Origin: Gemmatimonadota bacterium
Lineage (GTDB): Bacteria; Gemmatimonadota; Gemmatimonadetes; Gemmatimonadales; GWC2-71-9
Length of the DNA: 57,895 nt
Direction of reading: 5' to 3'
NCBI GenBank assembly: GCA_029862925.1
Contig: JAOTWJ010000006.1
Coordinates: forward strand, 1 to 57,895
Shown: piece by piece, positions 1-8,157 of the stretch
How the letters are laid out: each line of letters starts with the position of its first letter
Numbering within the stretch: position 1 is the first letter of the stretch
Notes under the pieces: model-generated
What the model was told of the DNA's origin: nothing
What the model saw: only the letters and a program-made list of their open reading frames with translations
The model's database searches: none
Made by a program: the position numbers and the translations under genes

Positions 1-848
1 CCGGCGGCCGTGTTCGTGGCCGGAATGGCCAGCCGCAGCGAACTCGCCGAGGGGGTGCCGTCAATGAACGCGCGGACGTTGCCGAAGGCGAGCCACGGCG
101 TGGTGTTGCCGTCAATGTCCGGCCCGGCCGTTCGAGTCAGCGTGATGAGGTCGCCCTGACCGCCTGAGGTGGTGGACGCCGTCCCCTGGAACCCCGGGAG
201 TCCCACGTCGAGCGACATCACGGCGTTCGCCCCACCCGGGGCGCGAACCTGGATGTTCGCGATGCCGGGTCCGCGGCCTATGACCTCGCCGGTGGCCTTG
301 TCCACGCTGAATACGTTGCGGTTGGCCGAAGACCACTCGTATGCGGTCGTGCCGGTCAGCACGGTTCCGGCCGCATCCACGGCCTCTACCGAGTACGAGT
401 ACGGGCCCACATCGTCCGGGGGATCGTAGCCTACGAGCGGATCGCCGAGGACCCGCATGCCGGCCGGCCCCGTCTTCACCCGGATCGTATCCGTGAACCC
501 GCCGCCGGACACCACGACGCAGGACACCCCCAGACCGGCGCCCGTCACTGTTGCCTCCGCGCTCCACGGAGCACCGCTTGCCGCGGCGTTCGGCGCGACC
601 GAGACGACCGCGCCGTCGCAGGCGGTCATCGTCACCGCATCCCCAGTGACGTTCCCCACGTCATCCTGCACTGCGGCGCCGATCACCGCGGACCGGCCGA
701 CGGTGAGCTCAATGGCGCTGTTGCTGACCTTGAGGCTGGCCGCCGGTCCCGGCGGCCCGCTCAGAAAGATGGGCGTGTCGTCCGGACACGCGAGCGTGCC
801 CGTCACGAGAAGCGCCGTCCCCAAGACCATCTTATAGCCAAGCCGCAT
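1..848 (-). CDS. Secreted lipoprotein with Ig-like (BIG2-type) region, 3' end cut by window edge
   Basis: The frame stays open from ATG 848 to the left window edge, giving about 282 residues without a stop. The start is preceded by AAGGAG nine bases upstream. The N-terminus is a lipoprotein signal peptide with lipobox T-L-A-C (Cys21) followed by P-D-D-T. Further in, stretches such as YEWSSANRNVFSVDKATGEV and GRGPGIANIQVRAPGG resemble bacterial Ig-like group 2 domains of surface proteins. It is the last visible gene of the minus-strand envelope operon that begins at 11280 and follows another lipoprotein gene after a hairpin. The specific function is unknown; the surface lipoprotein assignment is inference. 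Confidence 0.7.
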   Translation of the reverse strand, partial: MRLGYKMVLGTALLVTGTLACPDDTPIFLSGPPGPAASLKVSNSAIELTVGRSAVIGAAVQDDVGNVTGDAVTMTACDGAVVSVAPNAAASGAPWSAEATVTGAGLGVSCVVVSGGGFTDTIRVKTGPAGMRVLGDPLVGYDPPDDVGPYSYSVEAVDAAGTVLTGTTAYEWSSANRNVFSVDKATGEVIGRGPGIANIQVRAPGGANAVMSLDVGLPGFQGTASTTSGGQGDLITLTRTAGPDIDGNTTPWLAFGNVRAFIDGTPSASSLRLAIPATNTAA

Positions 849-875
849 ATCGCTGCGCTCCTTCGTGGCGCCCGG

Positions 876-902
876 GGTCCGGCGGCACCCTGCCGCCGGA
901 CC
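876..902 (-). promoter_or_regulatory. Intercistronic hairpin, perfect 12-bp stem
   Basis: GGTCCGGCGGCA and its exact complement are separated by three bases. The hairpin sits in the 73-bp gap between two co-directional lipoprotein genes. No T-run follows on the minus strand, so it may be an attenuator or mRNA stabiliser rather than a full terminator. Confidence 0.5.
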
Positions 903-921
903 TGCGGGCGCGGTCAAGACG

Positions 922-2064
922 TTATTGCGCTTCAGCCGGAACCGCACCCAGGAAGATTCGCGTGCGACCCATCGCCACAGCCGATCCCTTGGGTGCCAGC
1001 ATCAGCCAGACCTCGCGGTATACATCGAACGGCTGATCGACCCCGCCGGGCTGGAGCGTGTTCTGGCAGTTCCTCGTGTCAGACCCCGCCACGCAATTGC
1101 GGATCTGGGACCGCGACACCGACGTCGGCGAGACGCCGGGGAGCAGTTGACTGATGTCAGCGTCGTACAGACTCACGCGGCTCTCGGCCGGCTCCGCGCT
1201 GTACGCCGATCGCAACGTGTCCACGAGCAGCGTGTCCACGAACGTCGCCCGGTCCCCCGGGTCGCCGACCAGGTAGAGCCGGTAGTAGAACCCCACCGGC
1301 GGTCGTGCCAGCTGCTGCAGGTCCACCGAGACTTCCGGACCGCGGATCGCCCCCAATCCGGAGCCGGCCACGCCAAACAGATAGTCGTTGGGTGAGATCG
1401 TACTGATCAGATCCGTCCCACCGAAGTTCCCGTAGCTCAGCGCACCGTTGCCGCCCACGCCGATCCGGCGCCACAGGAATTTGGCGGCGCTCGGCGACGT
1501 GGCGGCGGCACCCTCGATCGAGAGTACCACGGCGTTCTGCAGGTATGGATTGACGGCGTTCCCGGGATCCTGGTTGCTGAGCCACACCCGCACGCTGTCC
1601 ACGAACGGGTTGTTGGAGCCCGCGTAGGTGCCGATGCTGGCGCTCACGACCGTGGAGTCGATCACGCGGATCGTGTCCTCCCCCGTGATCGGATCGATCA
1701 CCGGGAGACCGCCCGCATCGAGGCTGTCGCGCCGGAAGAACTCCACCACGCGCCCGACCAGGGCCGTGGCCACGTCGTTGCCGGCCGCGTCCCGGTTCAC
1801 ACCCCAGAACTGATAGACGCCGGACGCCAGGGCGCCCGGCACCGGGCGCAACGTCAGCCGGACGGTCGAATCGGCGGCCGCGATGGTGCGGGTCACCGTC
1901 CCGCCCGGAATGCCCCGGGCGTCAGCCGACAGGTCGAAGTCAAAGGCCGGGTCCCCGACCGCGTCGAGGACCGTATTGCGCACATCGTCGCACGCCCCCA
2001 CCGCCAGAACGGCCATGGGCAGCAGCCACCCCAGCCGACGCGCGCGGGAGAAGGGATTCCGCAT
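922..2064 (-). CDS. Putative secreted lipoprotein, function unknown
   Basis: A 380-aa protein. ATG 2064 is chosen because AAGGAG lies five bases upstream; the frame is open 11 codons further but without a ribosome-binding site. The signal peptide ends in lipobox V-G-A-C followed by D-D, predicting a lipid-anchored envelope protein. The body is rich in beta-forming segments, Thr and Val, and has no catalytic motif I recognise. Its place in an operon with a TonB-dependent receptor, a PorV-like barrel and a second lipoprotein suggests a role in substrate capture or assembly at the outer membrane. That is inference from context only. Confidence 0.65.
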   Translation of the reverse strand: MRNPFSRARRLGWLLPMAVLAVGACDDVRNTVLDAVGDPAFDFDLSADARGIPGGTVTRTIAAADSTVRLTLRPVPGALASGVYQFWGVNRDAAGNDVATALVGRVVEFFRRDSLDAGGLPVIDPITGEDTIRVIDSTVVSASIGTYAGSNNPFVDSVRVWLSNQDPGNAVNPYLQNAVVLSIEGAAATSPSAAKFLWRRIGVGGNGALSYGNFGGTDLISTISPNDYLFGVAGSGLGAIRGPEVSVDLQQLARPPVGFYYRLYLVGDPGDRATFVDTLLVDTLRSAYSAEPAESRVSLYDADISQLLPGVSPTSVSRSQIRNCVAGSDTRNCQNTLQPGGVDQPFDVYREVWLMLAPKGSAVAMGRTRIFLGAVPAEAQ

Positions 2065-2093
2065 TGTCGCTCCTTGTCTCACGTCGCGCCGCA

Positions 2094-2765
2094 TCATCGG
2101 GCGCCGGGGGTGAACGTGAAGCCCAGCGTCGCGGCAAAGTTGTGCGCCGTCTTGTGGAACGGCGGCTGCGACGGAATCACGTCGGGGAACCGCGTCGGTG
2201 CGAACCGCGCGTCCACCGGGTTGATTTGCTCGCGATCGAACGACGTGTACACGTAGTCGGTCACCTCGAGCCGGATGCCCGTGGTACTGCCGACCTGGAA
2301 GTTGAAGCCCACCCCCCCCACGAGCAGCAACTCGGAGAACCCGGTGCTGCCTTCCGCCACCTGCGGATCGAGCGTGACGTGATACAGGCCGGCGCCGCCC
2401 CTCACGTAGGGCCGCACGGTTCCGAGCGGCAGCTCCGCCGTGACCAGACCGGCCACGTGGATGGTGGTGAGCGGCTGCTCCACCGCAAAGAGCAGCGTCG
2501 TGTCCCGGAAGGTCATTTCGGCGGGAAAGAAGTTCCCGTCCGTCTTGGCGCGCACGACGCCGACCGATGCCCCCAGGCCGAGATAGCGACTGATGCGATA
2601 CGTGGCATCAACCGCGATCACGGGGCCGTTCTTGACGCCGGTTTCCTCCTGGTACTTCATCCAGCCCAGGCGCGGTCCGACGACGAACCCCGTGTTCGAT
2701 TGTGCGACCAGCGCTCCACTCGTTGTGGCGAGGAAGAGCACCGTCGCTGACAGAATTCGGCTCAT
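2094..2765 (-). CDS. Outer-membrane beta-barrel protein (OmpA/OmpW-like size)
   Basis: A 223-aa protein with a cleavable signal peptide (MSRILSATVLFLATTSGALV, then AQS) and alternating hydrophobic/polar strands typical of an eight-stranded barrel. Gly- and aromatic-rich segments include FVVGPRLGWMKY, and the last strand is LGFTFTPGAR. GGAG lies five bases before ATG 2765. It follows the PorV-like gene after a 66-bp gap holding a hairpin and precedes a lipoprotein gene by 29 bp, so it is part of the same operon. The substrate is unknown; the barrel assignment is by composition and pattern, not a specific motif. Confidence 0.6.
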   Translation of the reverse strand: MSRILSATVLFLATTSGALVAQSNTGFVVGPRLGWMKYQEETGVKNGPVIAVDATYRISRYLGLGASVGVVRAKTDGNFFPAEMTFRDTTLLFAVEQPLTTIHVAGLVTAELPLGTVRPYVRGGAGLYHVTLDPQVAEGSTGFSELLLVGGVGFNFQVGSTTGIRLEVTDYVYTSFDREQINPVDARFAPTRFPDVIPSQPPFHKTAHNFAATLGFTFTPGAR

Positions 2766-2791
2766 GCTAGCTCCGTAGTCGTAGTCGCGGA

Positions 2792-2814
2792 GGCGGGCCC
2801 CGATGGGGACCGCC
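2792..2814 (-). promoter_or_regulatory. Intercistronic hairpin
   Basis: A stem of GGCGG/CCGCC stacked on CCCC/GGGG with one G-A mismatch and a three-base loop, in the gap between the PorV-like gene and the next barrel gene. It has no T-run, so a transcript-shaping role is possible. Confidence 0.35.
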
Positions 2815-2831
2815 CCCGCGCGGGTTCGAGG

Positions 2832-3935
2832 TCAGCGACCGAACTCGAATGAGAACACGTGGATGTTCTGCAACTCGCCCATGTTCGTGTAGGCGTAGTC
2901 GAGGAACAACCGGCTGCCGAGCACTGGGAGCGCCAGACCGCCGCCGAACGACAGGCCGTGACTGAACGACCGGAAGTCGGCGTTGGCCTCGTTGACCCAC
3001 CGCTTGCCGCCCCGCACGAACACCAGGTTCCGATAGTTGAATTCGGTGCCGGCCGCCATCTGGAGGTCGGTATCCACGGCATCCGTGAAGTCCACCGCCA
3101 CCCGCCAGTGCAGCTGGCTGGACGGCGACAGCAGCGCGTCGGCCGAACCCGTCAGGTTCGACACGATCGCGAACCGGAACATGGTCGGCAGCTGATACGA
3201 CACCGTGTTGAACCGGATCGGCACGTCCACCGGGAACACCTGCGTGTTCTCGATGCGCCGCTGGATCAACGCGCCATCCATGCGCGCGGACGGGCCGATG
3301 TTCATGACCGCCCCCGCGATCTGCAGGCCGTAGAGCCCGGTGTTGAACGCCGTGCCGACGTTCACGCCCCACCACGTTGCCGTGGCCTGGTCGATCCCTT
3401 CGGAGATCACCTGGGCGCCGACCCCCACCATCAGCCGGTCCGTGAGCCGGCGGCCGTAGTGAAGCCCGACCGCCTGGCCACCGAAATCGAACTGATCGCC
3501 GAACTCGTTGTTCTCCCCCGCCGGATCGAACTCCGTGGTGCGGGGGATGTCGCCGGAATTGAGCCCCACGTAGCTGATCCCGAGCCCGCCGCCGAACAGC
3601 GGCAGCGCGACGCCGGCGAAGTCGTGGGAGATCCCGAGATCGTCGTACAGCTCGGCATGCGTGAACGCCGCGACGATCCCTTCGGTCTCGCCGAGGAACG
3701 CCGGGTTCCAGTACATCGCCGTCGCGCCTCGGGCCATGCCGGTGTAGGCGCCGCCCATGGCCTGCGCGCGGGCGCCTACACCGATTTCCAGGAAGTTGGC
3801 CCCGCGGGTCCCGACCCGCGTGACCGCTGTTTGATTGTCGGGCGTGAGAAACTCACCCGTGCCGGCCTGGGCGACCAGTTCGCCGCCCACGCCGACCGCC
3901 AGGAGCGCCACGCCGAGCATTGTCTGCCGGATCAT
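2832..3935 (-). CDS. PorV/PorQ-like outer-membrane barrel protein
   Basis: A 367-aa protein starting at ATG 3935, with a GGAGG-like site seven bases upstream; the frame is open further upstream but overlaps the preceding gene. After the signal peptide comes the region typical of this family: FLEIGVGARAQAMGGAY, then ATAMYWNPAFL (a GxGxRAxxMGGA...YWNPA pattern). The family is a FadL-like barrel. In Bacteroidota, PorV shuttles type IX secretion substrates to the attachment complex. Here it lies 14 bp downstream of a gene whose product ends in a type-IX/FlgD-like C-terminal domain, which suggests the two work together. No type IX core gene is in the window, so the pathway itself is not established. 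Confidence 0.75.
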   Translation of the reverse strand: MIRQTMLGVALLAVGVGGELVAQAGTGEFLTPDNQTAVTRVGTRGANFLEIGVGARAQAMGGAYTGMARGATAMYWNPAFLGETEGIVAAFTHAELYDDLGISHDFAGVALPLFGGGLGISYVGLNSGDIPRTTEFDPAGENNEFGDQFDFGGQAVGLHYGRRLTDRLMVGVGAQVISEGIDQATATWWGVNVGTAFNTGLYGLQIAGAVMNIGPSARMDGALIQRRIENTQVFPVDVPIRFNTVSYQLPTMFRFAIVSNLTGSADALLSPSSQLHWRVAVDFTDAVDTDLQMAAGTEFNYRNLVFVRGGKRWVNEANADFRSFSHGLSFGGGLALPVLGSRLFLDYAYTNMGELQNIHVFSFEFGR

Positions 3936-3949
3936 AGTCGAAGCCTCCC

Positions 3950-6900
3950 TTACCGCGTCGTGCCGCGGATGACAACGAACTTGCCGCGGGCATTCTGTGT
4001 CGCCCCACCCACGTCGGTGGTGAGCACCCACAGGTACAGCCCGCTCGCGATCTCCGTCCCTTCCCGGGTCCGGAGGTTCCAGGCGAGATCGCCCGTCTCG
4101 TTCAAATCGGCCTGAGTCCAGGTGATCTGCTGGACGAACTGCCCCGCGACCGTGTACACCCGCAGCGTGCCGCTCGGCGGGACGCCGGCCCACATGATCC
4201 GCGATTCGGTGATGTTCGTCTGGTACTGCGAGAACACCACGAACGGGTTCGGCACCACCCGGATCCTGGCCAGGTCATCCGCCGTCACCGCGGTGATGCC
4301 CGACCCGGTCACCGGCGCCGTGAGCGCGAACGCGATCTCGGAGCGGCCGGTGGCGCCATTGTAGTACTCGAACGTCGTGACCGCCCCCGCCTCGGTCGGC
4401 ACGTACGGGGCCGGCTGCGCCACCGTGGCCGGGTTGCACTGCGGCCGGGCATCGCAGCCCAGGACCGCCGTGAACGTGATCTCCGGATTGGTCACCCGCA
4501 CCGGCTGGCCGCCGGCGTCGAGCACGACCATGGTGTCCGTCCCGACCACCACCACTTCGTCGCGCGTGACGTCTTCGATGAAGAACATCTGGTCGCCCGC
4601 CACCCACTCGGCGGGCGGGATGGCCACCCGGGCCGTGTCGTTCCCGGAGCCGAGCACCATCGTGTTGTTGAGCCGCGACGTGACGGCAATCTGCACGTCC
4701 CGGCCGAACGTCGTGTTGCGGACCGTGAACGGGAACCGCATGGGCACCAGGTCCGCCTGCGGCGCGCCCACCAGGGCGGCCGTCGCGGCGTCCGTGAGCC
4801 CGGTCGTCCCCAGCGGCCGCGACCGCAGCGCCGCATCCAGCTCCGCGGCCGTCGCTGCCGGGTTGGTCAGGTTGAGCCTGAGCCCGCGCGTGAGCCCGAA
4901 CGGATCGCTCGTCCACGTCACCGTGTACGCGCCCCGTCCGCCGCTCCGTGCCGCCGACGAGCCCTGCTGCCACTGCACGTAGTAGAGGTTCACGTTCGTG
5001 CGGTTGACCGTATCGCCCGCCGCCGTGAGCTGCTGCTCGCCGGCGGTGGCGAACGTGCCCGCCAACCGGTTGTCGAAGCCGACCGTGAAGCCGGGGAAGT
5101 CGCTCCGGGCGAACAGCCCCGTCGGCGTGGCCGCCGAGCCGGTGAGCAGCGCCGTCGCGAAGAACGGTTGGCTCGCATCGTTCACCAGGACGAAGCCCAC
5201 CGCCCGGAACACCGTGACCGTCGTGTCGCCACTGGTGGTCGTGCTCGACGGCGTGCCGGCAAACGGAATGCCGGTCGGGTCGTTGGTGCCGTACTGCGCC
5301 GTGCGCAACACCGCTGACACCGGTGTATTGCCCGGCCCGGCCGCCTTGACCGTGTCTTCCACCAACACCCAGGCGGAATCCACAGCCCCGGTGGCCGCGT
5401 CGCGCACGGTCGTGACCGTGATCCGGTTGCCGAAGGCCGCGCGATAGCCGCCCGCCGTGACGTTCCGCGTGAAGTTCACGCTCACGGGCACCGTCACGTT
5501 GCCGATCGTCCCGGTGACGGAGAGCACCGGCGGCCGATAGCCCGCCTGCTGGCCCACCGGCACGTACACCGACACCACGTTGGCATCGGACGTGGCCCGC
5601 GACAGCGGGTTGGCCAGCTGCGGCGCCACGACCAGCGTATCCAGCCCGCCCGTCGCGGTGAGCACCTGCAGCTTGAGCCCCCGGCTCTTGGCCAGGATCG
5701 CATACAGGTGACTCTTGCCCGGGAAGACCGTGTTGTCCGTGAACACGTTCGGGATGTCGGCGCCCGGCGCCCGATCGATCAGCGAATAGGCGCGCCACCC
5801 CACCCCGATCGGCGTGCCCCGCTCATCCACGGCGGGATCGCCGTCGCAGTCGCCGTCGGCGGTGAAGTTGGCCCCGCCATCGCACGACTTGTAGATCTCG
5901 AGCCCCGCCAGGTTGTCGGCGGCCGCCGCGCGAATCTCCGCCACGAGATCCCGGCCCGGCAGGGTCTGGAACGTCGTGTCGGTGATGAGTACCGGTGTCG
6001 TGGCCACCGTATCGATCCGGATGATCAGCCGCTGCTCCCGCGCGTTGATGTCGCGCAGGTCTCCCAGCGGGGTACCGTTGGGCGCGCTTTCCATGTCATC
6101 GGCGAACTTGAGCAGGAACGGATCTACCCAGCGCTCCGATTCCTCGCCGAAGAAGATACTGATGGAAGTATTCTGACCGACGAGCCGCGACGAATCGGCG
6201 ACATCCGCCGTCGAAGCCGCCCGCACCGTGGTCGACACGATGTTGGTCGCCGGCGGCGCCTCGGGGCCAAAGAAGAACGTCTGATATAGATCGAGCGCGG
6301 CGTCGAGCTCCGAAATCAGCGAGATCGAGTCGGACTGGCCGGAGATCGAGAACCAGAACGCCGTCGTGTCGCCGGCCGTGAGCTTGATGGGCCCGACGCC
6401 GAAGATCCCGCCGATGTTGCCGTAGCCGTTCACGTGCCCGCTCGGCGACGTGTCGGCGAACGTGGTGACGCAGCCATCCTCGTCGCACGAGTCCAGGAAC
6501 AGCGTGTCGGGCACGCCGTCCTTGTTCCAGTCCCACGTCGGTCCGGGCGCCAGCGGCACCGTCGGGCCCGGCACGTACTTGTTGAACTTGCCGGTCTGGG
6601 CCGGGAAGTTGTTGGAGCGGAACGTGCGCCAGTAGCTACGCGGGTCGACCGTCGCCGGGTTCCGCCCGTCGAGCACGAGCGCCTCAATGGACGAGAGCAT
6701 CCCGAACGCGCGCTTGTCGGACACGTTGAACGTCTCCGCCGTGCACCCGCCGAACCCGCACTGGTGCCCGTGATTGAACGTGATCGTGTCGCCGGCATTG
6801 GGGTGCGTGGGATCGTAGAACGGGCTCGTGGGATCGCTGAACTGCTTGTTGCGCAGATCGCCGATGGGCGACTTGAGCATCGTGATGCCCGTCGCCCCGC

Positions 6901-8086
6901 GGCCGAAGCCCGCATCGGCCCCCGTGTTGCAGCCCTGCGTGGCGCCCGTCACGACCGGCGCGCCGTTGCAGCCCGGGTTGACCCCGTTCTCCATGAAGAT
7001 CCCGCGGCCGCTCCACGGCTCGTAGTAGTTCGCGAAGTTCTGCGGCGCACCGCCCGTGCCGGTGGTGAGCCCCAGGTACAGCGAGTCGTAGTCGATGCCG
7101 GTGCCCCACACGTCGGCCGTCTTGTTGACGACGGTCAGCCGGTAAAACACCGTGCTCTGCACGCTCGGCAGCCCGAACTTCCACGCTTCGGCCCGCCACT
7201 CGAGCCCCACGGGGTAGCCCTGGATGACCGGTGCACCGGAGCCACCCGGCACCGCCCCGCCAAACCGCGCCCGCTGTTCCTTGTAGTAGTCCGACAACAC
7301 GTAGTAGGTCGAGTAGCTCCCGACCGGCTTGCTCTCGATGAACTGGTCCGGGACGCGCCAGTAATCCCAGTTGAAGTTCGGACCGGCAATCGCCTTGTAG
7401 CCCTGCCAGCCCTCGATGTTGATGTTGCGCGCACCCTCGAACCCGCCCGACGGCCAGCTCGGTGGACAGTCCGACGAGGCCAGCACCGGAATGCCCGCCG
7501 GCATCTGGCCGTTCAGGGAGAAGCTGGAATTGTCGAGGCAGGAGCCGTCCGACGTGGACTGCACGCCGCTGAACAGCTTGCCCAGCGTCCCGTCGGCCGG
7601 CCCGGTCTCGATGATGAGCCCGCCGATCAGGTTGCCCCACATCACCGCCCAGCCGTCCCCGGTCGCATTCGCGGCCTCGGGCGCCACCTTCTTGATCTTG
7701 CGCCACTCGGACGGCGGCACGCCGGAGATCAGACCCAGCTGGAACCAGCTGAACAGGAACCCGCGGCCGGGCTTGTTGACGTACATGCAGAAGACGACGC
7801 CGTTCGACCCCGAGAGGTTGGCCGGCCGTTCGCACGGCCCCTCGTTGGTCGTGGCGAACTGGAAGTTGCCCGACATCCGGAACCCGACGGCCGCATAGTC
7901 CGCGTTGCCGAAGAGGTTGAATCCAGCTGCCGGCGGGCAGTAGTCCGGCGCGCCCGTGGTGTTGTCCACGGACAGGCACTGCGAGCGCGCGTTGTCGGCC
8001 CACTGCGCTTCGGCCGGCGTCACCCAGAGCAGCGCGAGCGCCGCTCCCAGGGCGAATCGACCGACATGCCGTAGCACATTGCGCAT
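3950..8086 (-). CDS. Large secreted protein with type-IX/FlgD-like C-terminal sorting domain
   Basis: A 1378-aa protein with a signal peptide ending AEA-Q and a long extracellular region full of Thr, Val and Asp. The last 105 residues (from about 1274) follow the T9SS type A / FlgD Ig-like pattern: VVPNPF near the start, LRVYTVAGQFV in the middle, then LAWNLRTREGTEIASGLYLW and GKFVVIR. Such domains target cargo for secretion or surface attachment in Bacteroidota and related phyla. No protease or glycosidase motif was recognised in the body. It sits between the TonB-dependent receptor and PorV-like genes in one operon, suggesting a surface-displayed partner of that receptor. Cargo function is unknown. 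Confidence 0.75.
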   Translation of the reverse strand: MRNVLRHVGRFALGAALALLWVTPAEAQWADNARSQCLSVDNTTGAPDYCPPAAGFNLFGNADYAAVGFRMSGNFQFATTNEGPCERPANLSGSNGVVFCMYVNKPGRGFLFSWFQLGLISGVPPSEWRKIKKVAPEAANATGDGWAVMWGNLIGGLIIETGPADGTLGKLFSGVQSTSDGSCLDNSSFSLNGQMPAGIPVLASSDCPPSWPSGGFEGARNINIEGWQGYKAIAGPNFNWDYWRVPDQFIESKPVGSYSTYYVLSDYYKEQRARFGGAVPGGSGAPVIQGYPVGLEWRAEAWKFGLPSVQSTVFYRLTVVNKTADVWGTGIDYDSLYLGLTTGTGGAPQNFANYYEPWSGRGIFMENGVNPGCNGAPVVTGATQGCNTGADAGFGRGATGITMLKSPIGDLRNKQFSDPTSPFYDPTHPNAGDTITFNHGHQCGFGGCTAETFNVSDKRAFGMLSSIEALVLDGRNPATVDPRSYWRTFRSNNFPAQTGKFNKYVPGPTVPLAPGPTWDWNKDGVPDTLFLDSCDEDGCVTTFADTSPSGHVNGYGNIGGIFGVGPIKLTAGDTTAFWFSISGQSDSISLISELDAALDLYQTFFFGPEAPPATNIVSTTVRAASTADVADSSRLVGQNTSISIFFGEESERWVDPFLLKFADDMESAPNGTPLGDLRDINAREQRLIIRIDTVATTPVLITDTTFQTLPGRDLVAEIRAAAADNLAGLEIYKSCDGGANFTADGDCDGDPAVDERGTPIGVGWRAYSLIDRAPGADIPNVFTDNTVFPGKSHLYAILAKSRGLKLQVLTATGGLDTLVVAPQLANPLSRATSDANVVSVYVPVGQQAGYRPPVLSVTGTIGNVTVPVSVNFTRNVTAGGYRAAFGNRITVTTVRDAATGAVDSAWVLVEDTVKAAGPGNTPVSAVLRTAQYGTNDPTGIPFAGTPSSTTTSGDTTVTVFRAVGFVLVNDASQPFFATALLTGSAATPTGLFARSDFPGFTVGFDNRLAGTFATAGEQQLTAAGDTVNRTNVNLYYVQWQQGSSAARSGGRGAYTVTWTSDPFGLTRGLRLNLTNPAATAAELDAALRSRPLGTTGLTDAATAALVGAPQADLVPMRFPFTVRNTTFGRDVQIAVTSRLNNTMVLGSGNDTARVAIPPAEWVAGDQMFFIEDVTRDEVVVVGTDTMVVLDAGGQPVRVTNPEITFTAVLGCDARPQCNPATVAQPAPYVPTEAGAVTTFEYYNGATGRSEIAFALTAPVTGSGITAVTADDLARIRVVPNPFVVFSQYQTNITESRIMWAGVPPSGTLRVYTVAGQFVQQITWTQADLNETGDLAWNLRTREGTEIASGLYLWVLTTDVGGATQNARGKFVVIRGTTR

Positions 8087-8116
8087 AACTGACGGTGTCC
8101 TTTCCAGAAAGTTCTT

Positions 8117-8146
8117 CCGGGGGCGCGGCCCCTGCCGCGCCCCCGG
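8117..8146 (-). promoter_or_regulatory. Intercistronic hairpin, perfect 12-bp stem
   Basis: CCGGGGGCGCGG and its complement are separated by six bases, 12 bases beyond the stop codon of the TonB-dependent receptor gene and before the large secreted-protein gene. It could stabilise the receptor mRNA or partly terminate, lowering expression of distal genes. There is no T-run. Confidence 0.5.
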
Positions 8147-8157
8147 AATGGTCAGCC

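Noticed and set aside
2832-8086. A complete type IX secretion system
   Set aside because: Only a PorV-like barrel and a tailed cargo are present; none of SprA, PorK, PorL, PorM, PorN or PorU genes is seen.
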